Below, piece by piece: positions 59,641 to 64,000 of a DNA stretch of 64,000 nt. The notes under the pieces were generated by a model. The model saw nothing but the letters and a program-made list of their open reading frames with translations, had not been told where the DNA came from and did no database searches. How positions within the stretch are numbered: the stretch's first letter is position 1; every line of letters starts with the position of its first letter. Source of the stretch: Mesorhizobium onobrychidis (lineage in GTDB: Bacteria > Pseudomonadota > Alphaproteobacteria > Rhizobiales > Rhizobiaceae); contig NZ_CP062229.1 in the NCBI RefSeq assembly GCF_024707545.1, forward strand, positions 4,073,501 to 4,137,500, read 5' to 3'. A program made the translations under genes and the position numbers.

Positions 59641-59670
59641 TTGGAGTTTCGACCCGGCTTCCTATATAAG
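59641..59670 (+). promoter_or_regulatory. Candidate gyrA promoter
   Basis: TTGGAG and TATATA separated by 16 bases, about 35 bases before the gyrA start codon. Near-consensus -10, weaker -35. Confidence 0.45.
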
Positions 59671-59704
59671 CACCGAGTGATTCCCGATTAGATTGTGACC
59701 TGAT

Positions 59705-62515
59705 TTGACCGACCAGAAGACACCGCGCGGCGCCGACGGCGGCCCCACCGGCATCGAGCCGATATCCATCATCGAGGAGATGCAGCGCTCCTATCTCGAT
59801 TACGCCATGAGCGTGATCGTCAGCCGTGCGCTGCCCGACGTGCGCGACGGACTGAAGCCGGTGCATCGCCGCATCCTCTATGCCGCGCATGAGAGCGGCT
59901 ACCACTGGAATCGCAAATATGTGAAGTCGGCGCGCCCGGTCGCCGACGTGATGGGTAAATACCATCCGCATGGCGACGCCTCGATCTACGACGCCTTGGT
60001 GCGCATGGCGCAGGACTGGTCGCTGCGTGTGCCGCTGATCGACGGGCAGGGCAATTTCGGCTCGATCGACGGCGATCCGCCGGCGGCGATGCGTTACACC
60101 GAATCGCGGCTGACCAAGGTCGCGCATGAGTTGCTGGAAGACATCGACAAGGACACCGTCGATTTCCAGGACACTTATGATGCGTCCGGCAGCGAGCCGA
60201 AAGTCCTGCCGGCGCGCTTTCCGAACCTGTTGGTCAACGGCTCCGGCGGTATCGCCGTCGGCATGGCCACCAACATCCCGCCGCATAATCTGGGCGAGGT
60301 CTGCAACGGCGCCATCGCCCTCATCGACAATCCGGCGATCGATCTGCCGGCGCTGATGGAGATCATTCCGGGGCCGGATTTCCCGACCGGCGGCATCGTG
60401 CTCGGCCGCTCCGGCATCTACAGCGCCTATTCGACCGGCCGCGGTTCCATCGTCATGCGCGGGCGCGTCAACGTCGAGGCGCGCGGCAACGACCGTGAAT
60501 CGATCGTCATCACCGAGGTTCCCTACCAGGTGAACAAGTCGTCGATGATCGAGAAGATGGCCGAGCTTGTGCGCGACAAGCGCATCGAGGGCATTTCCGA
60601 TATCCGCGACGAGAGCGACCGCCAGGGCTACCGTGTAGTCATCGAACTGAAGCGCGACGCGGTCGCCGACGTCATCCTCAATCAGCTCTACCGTTTCACG
60701 CCGCTGCAGACGTCGTTCGGCGCCAATATGGTGGCGCTGAACGGCGGCAAGCCGGAATTGCTGACGCTGACCGACATGCTGAAGGCGTTCGTCGCCTTCC
60801 GCGAGGACGTGATCAGCCGGCGCACGAAATTCCTGCTGCGCAAGGCGCGCGACCGCGCCCATGTGCTGGTTGGCCTTGCCATTGCCGTCGCCAACATCGA
60901 CGAAGTCATCAAGCTGATCCGCAGCGCGCCGGACCCGCAGACGGCGCGCGAGCAGTTGATGGAGCGGCGCTGGCCCTCGGGCGACGTCGAATCGCTGATC
61001 CTGCTGATCGACGATCCGCGCCACCGCATCAATGAGGACGGCACCTACAACCTGTCCGAGGAACAGGCGCGCGCCATCCTCGAATTGCGCCTGCAGCGCC
61101 TGACCGCGCTCGGCCGCGACGAGATTGCCGACGAGTTGAACACGATCGGCGACGAGATCAAGGATTACCTGGACATCCTGTCGTCCCGAGCCCGCATTCA
61201 GCAGATCGTCAAGGACGAGCTTGCCGCCGTGCGCGACGAGTTCGGCACGCCGCGCCGCACCGAACTCTCAGAGGGCGGGGCTGATATGGAAGACGAGGAC
61301 CTGATCCAGCGCGAGGACATGGTCGTGACGGTCAGCCATTCCGGCTACATCAAGCGTGTGCCGCTGTCGCTCTACCGAGCACAGCGCCGCGGCGGCAAGG
61401 GCCGCTCCGGCATGTCGACCAAGGAAGAGGATTTCGTCACCCGGCTGTTCGTCGCCAACACGCACACGCCGGTGCTGTTCTTCTCCTCGCGTGGCATCGT
61501 CTACAAGGAAAAGGTCTGGCGCCTGCCGATCGGCAATCCGCAGTCGCGCGGCAAGGCGCTGATCAACATGCTGCCGCTGGAGCAGGGCGAACGCATCACC
61601 ACCATCATGCCGCTGCCGGAGGACGAGACCAGCTGGGGCGAGCTCGACGTGATGTTCGCCACCACCCGCGGCACGGTGCGCCGCAACAAGCTGTCGGACT
61701 TCGTCCAGGTCAACCGCAACGGCAAGATCGCCATGAAGCTGGAAGAGGAAGGCGACGAGATTCTCGGCGTCGAGACCTGCACCGATAATGACGACGTGCT
61801 TCTGACCGCAAGCTCCGGCCAGTGCATCCGCTTCTCGGTCAGCGACGTGCGCGTTTTCCAGAGCCGCAACTCGGTCGGCGTACGCGGTATCGCCATGGCT
61901 GCCACCGACCGGGTGATCTCGATGGCGGTGATCGAACATGTCGATGCGCCGCCGGCCGAGCGCGCCGCCTATCTCAAGCGGGTGGTGGCCGAACGGCGGC
62001 TCGCCGCCGGCATTGCGGCGGGCGAGGACGAAGACATCCAGCTCACCAATGAAGAGGTTGGCGAGGAGACGGAGCTTTCCGACGAGCGCTACGAATTCCT
62101 CAAGGCACACGAGCAGTTCGTTCTGACGGTGACGGAATATGGCTACGGCAAGCGTTCGTCTTCCTATGATTTCCGCCTAACAGGGCGCGGCGGCAAGGGC
62201 ATTCGCGCCACCGATGTGTCGAAAGCGGCCGAGATCGGCCGCCTGGTGGCGACCTTCCCGGTCGGCAACGACGACCAGATCATGCTTGTCTCGGACGGCG
62301 GCACCGTCATTCGTGTACCGGTCAACGGCATTCGTTTCGCCAGCCGCGCCACCAAGGGCGTGACCATCTTCAACACGGCTGACGGTGAGAAGGTCGTTTC
62401 GGTGGAGCGGATATCGGAACCGCAGTCGGACGAGGAAGCTGAAGAGAGTGTCGAGGGCGACGCTGGCCCGGATACCGGTGCTGAAGGCGCTGGCCCGGAT
62501 AACAGCGCCGAGTAG
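59705..62515 (+). CDS. gyrA: DNA gyrase subunit A
   Basis: A 936-residue GyrA starting at TTG. The catalytic tyrosine is Tyr131 in A-A-M-R-Y-T-E-S-R (Tyr122 of E. coli). The GyrA box is Q-R-R-G-G-K-G, needed for wrapping DNA and supercoiling. The C-terminal tail is acidic. In the quinolone region the sequence is H-G-D-A92-S-I-Y-D96; the E. coli Ser83 position is alanine, and Asp87 is kept. Works with GyrB, which is not in the window. Confidence 0.97.
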   Translation: MTDQKTPRGADGGPTGIEPISIIEEMQRSYLDYAMSVIVSRALPDVRDGLKPVHRRILYAAHESGYHWNRKYVKSARPVADVMGKYHPHGDASIYDALVRMAQDWSLRVPLIDGQGNFGSIDGDPPAAMRYTESRLTKVAHELLEDIDKDTVDFQDTYDASGSEPKVLPARFPNLLVNGSGGIAVGMATNIPPHNLGEVCNGAIALIDNPAIDLPALMEIIPGPDFPTGGIVLGRSGIYSAYSTGRGSIVMRGRVNVEARGNDRESIVITEVPYQVNKSSMIEKMAELVRDKRIEGISDIRDESDRQGYRVVIELKRDAVADVILNQLYRFTPLQTSFGANMVALNGGKPELLTLTDMLKAFVAFREDVISRRTKFLLRKARDRAHVLVGLAIAVANIDEVIKLIRSAPDPQTAREQLMERRWPSGDVESLILLIDDPRHRINEDGTYNLSEEQARAILELRLQRLTALGRDEIADELNTIGDEIKDYLDILSSRARIQQIVKDELAAVRDEFGTPRRTELSEGGADMEDEDLIQREDMVVTVSHSGYIKRVPLSLYRAQRRGGKGRSGMSTKEEDFVTRLFVANTHTPVLFFSSRGIVYKEKVWRLPIGNPQSRGKALINMLPLEQGERITTIMPLPEDETSWGELDVMFATTRGTVRRNKLSDFVQVNRNGKIAMKLEEEGDEILGVETCTDNDDVLLTASSGQCIRFSVSDVRVFQSRNSVGVRGIAMAATDRVISMAVIEHVDAPPAERAAYLKRVVAERRLAAGIAAGEDEDIQLTNEEVGEETELSDERYEFLKAHEQFVLTVTEYGYGKRSSSYDFRLTGRGGKGIRATDVSKAAEIGRLVATFPVGNDDQIMLVSDGGTVIRVPVNGIRFASRATKGVTIFNTADGEKVVSVERISEPQSDEEAEESVEGDAGPDTGAEGAGPDNSAE

Positions 62516-62530
62516 GTCTTGATGGGCAAT

Positions 62531-62549
62531 GCCGGCCCGACGGGCCGGC
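62531..62549. terminator. GC-rich hairpin after gyrA
   Basis: GCCGGCCCG-A-CGGGCCGGC, 16 bases after the gyrA stop codon, without a T-run. May help end gyrA transcription. Confidence 0.45.
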
Positions 62550-62571
62550 TCCGCCACAGATAGCAGCCGGT

Positions 62572-62724
62572 TTAGAAGTGGCGATATGGCTTGCGGATAC
62601 CGAAGCCTCCGAACCGCTTGGCATTGGACTTGGCGCGGACACGCCCTGCTTCCTGATGCAGCCCGAATACAGTGGCTATCAGCATGGCGACGGTCATTGC
62701 GGCGGCGAGCATGTAGATCAGCAT
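62572..62724 (-). CDS. 50-residue single-pass membrane protein
   Basis: An ATG at 62724 opens a 50-codon frame: M-L-I-Y-M-L-A-A-A-M-T-V-A-M-L-I-A-T-V-F-G-L forms one membrane helix, followed by a basic tail with N-A-K-R-F-G-G-F-G-I-R-K-P and end R-H-F. AGGAG lies eight bases before the start. Being short with a hydrophobic helix then basic residues, it is probably an inner-membrane protein with the C-terminus in the cytoplasm. It is convergent with gyrA. I recall similar short proteins in rhizobia but know no function. Confidence 0.7.
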   Translation of the reverse strand: MLIYMLAAAMTVAMLIATVFGLHQEAGRVRAKSNAKRFGGFGIRKPYRHF

Positions 62725-62864
62725 GGGCGTGTTCTCCTGCACCTAGCAACGATTAAATGGGGTTTTGGTTTCATCTTCTGAAGCTGCAACCTAGTGAACG
62801 CTGCGTGAAGCCTTCGTGATTGGCTCATTCATTGGTCGTTCATCTCGGCCAAAAGGTTCACTCA

Positions 62865-62902
62865 AAGCGCATCGCGATTAACGTGGCTCAGGCGATGCGC
62901 TT
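62865..62902. repeat. Short inverted repeat before coaD
   Basis: AAGCGCATCGC pairs exactly with GCGATGCGCTT across 16 bases. It lies next to repeat P4 in the 300-base interval between the small membrane protein and coaD. Confidence 0.6.
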
Positions 62903-62920
62903 CGAGTCCCCTGTCTGGGT

Positions 62921-62965
62921 GCATGTCGTTGTCCCAAAGCTGCCGCGCACTTTTGGACGACATGC
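62921..62965. repeat. Interspersed palindrome, family P4
   Basis: GCATGTCGTTGTCCCAAAG pairs with CTTTTGGACGACATGC. The left 20 bases reappear exactly, inverted, at 63551-63570 beyond coaD. Confidence 0.8.
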
Positions 62966-63023
62966 ATTGGCGGCTCGCTGATCGGATTGCCTTTGCGAGA
63001 GAGGCTCGCTAGAAGCACCTGCC

Positions 63024-63524
63024 ATGACAGAACGCATCGCCCTTTATGCCGGCTCCTTCGACCCGCTGACCAACGGCCATCTCGACGTGCTGAAGGCGTC
63101 GCTGGCTGTGGCGGACACCGTGTATGCGGCGATCGGCATTCATCCCGGCAAAAAGCCGCTGTTTTCCTTTGAGGAACGGGTCGACCTGATCGAAGCAGCG
63201 ACGAAGGCCGAATTCGGCCGCGACGGCGCGCGCATCAAGGTTGTCGCTTTCGACGGGCTGGTCATCGACGCGGCCAGGAAGCAGGGCGCCTCGATCATGA
63301 TCCGCGGCCTGCGCGACGGCACGGATCTCGACTACGAGATGCAGATGGCCGGCATGAACGAGACCATGGCGCCGGAATTGCAGACGGTTTTTCTGCCCGC
63401 CAGCCCTTCGGTGCGAACCATTACCGCCACACTTGTCCGTCAGATAGCCTCGATGGGAGGCGACATCCGCCCCTTCGTGCCGGCGGTTGTGGCCGGCGCA
63501 CTCGCCGCCAAATTCGCGAAATAA
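63024..63524 (+). CDS. coaD: Phosphopantetheine adenylyltransferase
   Basis: A 166-residue CoaD. The nucleotidyltransferase motif [10 protein letters not shown] is near residue 10 and [12 protein letters not shown] and S-S/P-S-x-V-R family segments follow. It makes dephospho-CoA from ATP and 4'-phosphopantetheine in the cytoplasm. Length is usual. It precedes the cyclophilin gene by about 75 bases. Confidence 0.96.
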   Translation: MTERIALYAGSFDPLTNGHLDVLKASLAVADTVYAAIGIHPGKKPLFSFEERVDLIEAATKAEFGRDGARIKVVAFDGLVIDAARKQGASIMIRGLRDGTDLDYEMQMAGMNETMAPELQTVFLPASPSVRTITATLVRQIASMGGDIRPFVPAVVAGALAAKFAK

Positions 63525-63550
63525 TGCGTGTCGCCCCAACGTGGAACCCG

Positions 63551-63570
63551 GCTTTGGGACAACGACATGC
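63551..63570. repeat. Half copy of palindrome family P4
   Basis: GCTTTGGGACAACGACATGC is the exact reverse complement of 62921-62940. Confidence 0.75.
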
Positions 63571-63599
63571 ATGAAACAAAGGTTTTCGGAGAAATATCC

Positions 63600-64000
63600 A
63601 TGCCGCTCAAAAGGCTCGCCACCTGCTTTGTCGTTGTTTTCGGTCTTGTGGCTGCAACCGTTTCGGCGTTCGCCGCCGATCCGGAAAACACCATGATCAT
63701 CACGCTGAAGGGCGGCGACGTGACCATCGCGCTCAGGCCCGATCTCGCGCCGAAGCATGTCGAGCAGATCAAGAAATTGGTGCGCCAGGGCGCTTACGAC
63801 AACGTCGCTTTCCACCGCGTCATCGACGGCTTCATGGCGCAGACCGGCGACGTGAAGTTCGGCAACATGAAGAACGGCTTCAACGCCGATGCTGTCGGTA
63901 CCGGCGGTTCCGATCTTCCCGACCTGCCGGCCGAATTCTCGACGTCCGAGCGCTACGAGCGCGGCGTGGTCGGCATGGCCCGCTCGCAGGACCCGGATTC
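63600..64000 (+). CDS. Exported cyclophilin-type peptidyl-prolyl isomerase (3' end missing)
   Basis: The ATG at 63600 opens a frame that is not closed in the window. A signal peptide ends near V-S-A-F-A-A-D, then I-T-L-K-G-G-D-V-T-I-A-L, F-H-R-V-I-D-G-F-M-A-Q-T-G-D and E-F-S-T-S-E-R-Y are cyclophilin motifs (R-V and Q-T-G-D are active-site positions). Periplasmic prolyl cis-trans isomerase that assists folding. About 133 residues are visible of perhaps 190. Confidence 0.9.
   Translation, partial: MPLKRLATCFVVVFGLVAATVSAFAADPENTMIITLKGGDVTIALRPDLAPKHVEQIKKLVRQGAYDNVAFHRVIDGFMAQTGDVKFGNMKNGFNADAVGTGGSDLPDLPAEFSTSERYERGVVGMARSQDPD

Overview
The window reads as chromosome of an alphaproteobacterium of the order Hyphomicrobiales (Rhizobiales), most likely Mesorhizobium or a close relative. 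Support comes from high GC coding, a 2,183-residue homologue of the polar growth ring protein (GPR/RgsE) known from polar-growing rhizobia, CckA, the alphaproteobacterial form of DksA with one cysteine, direct-repeat LexA boxes (GAAC-N7-GAAC) and several families of short intergenic palindromes typical of rhizobia. Genus is inferred from gene content, not from a search. No rRNA, tRNA or CRISPR array was recognised.

Layout. 1-7.3 kb: end of an LpxH-like phosphoesterase, an MFS permease, a dipeptide epimerase, then a four-gene Mla/MCE lipid-transport operon (STAS-permease, ATPase, MCE protein, lipoprotein). 7.3-12.4 kb: looser accessory block with an exported aldose epimerase, an adenylate cyclase-TPR protein, an SRPBCC protein and three long gene-free stretches, one with a possible transposase remnant. 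12.4-19.6 kb: the giant coiled-coil GPR/RgsE gene, divergent from an Hpt phosphotransfer gene. 19.7-27.5 kb: ferredoxin and its reductase, DUF922, the folate genes folP-folB-folK, DUF924 plus a Kef-type antiporter, and small exported proteins. 27.7-36.7 kb: YcjF/YcjX, SixA-like phosphatase, dksA, FliO-like, cckA, purine nucleoside phosphorylase and a ribbon-helix-helix protein. 37-39.6 kb: glyoxalase-like protein and a Tat-exported subunit with a GMC dehydrogenase. 40.3-46.2 kb: complete urea ABC transporter urtABCDE behind a near-perfect sigma-54 promoter. 46.6-49.4 kb: a small protein, a frameshifted GGDEF gene, DUF72 and GNAT genes. 49.5-56 kb: uvrA and ssb, divergent, each with its own LexA box but separated by about 3 kb carrying a ClpP paralogue, an ArsR-SRPBCC pair and a damaged exported-protein gene. 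56-64 kb: OsmC, an unknown gene, MarC, AraC, gyrA, a 50-residue membrane protein, coaD and the start of a cyclophilin.

Connections. CckA, the Hpt protein and GPR/RgsE belong to cell-cycle or polarity control, although they are not one operon here. The urt operon is predicted to be nitrogen-regulated through sigma-54. uvrA and ssb are predicted LexA targets. The most striking features are the near-identical 282-bp tandem repeats inside GPR/RgsE, the split SOS pair, a mosaic of at least four short palindrome families between genes, and two genes broken at single-base indels that could be decay or sequencing error. No wholly new multi-gene system was found; the best uncharacterised leads are the small proteins, the uvrA-ssb island and the unknown gene at 56.6 kb.
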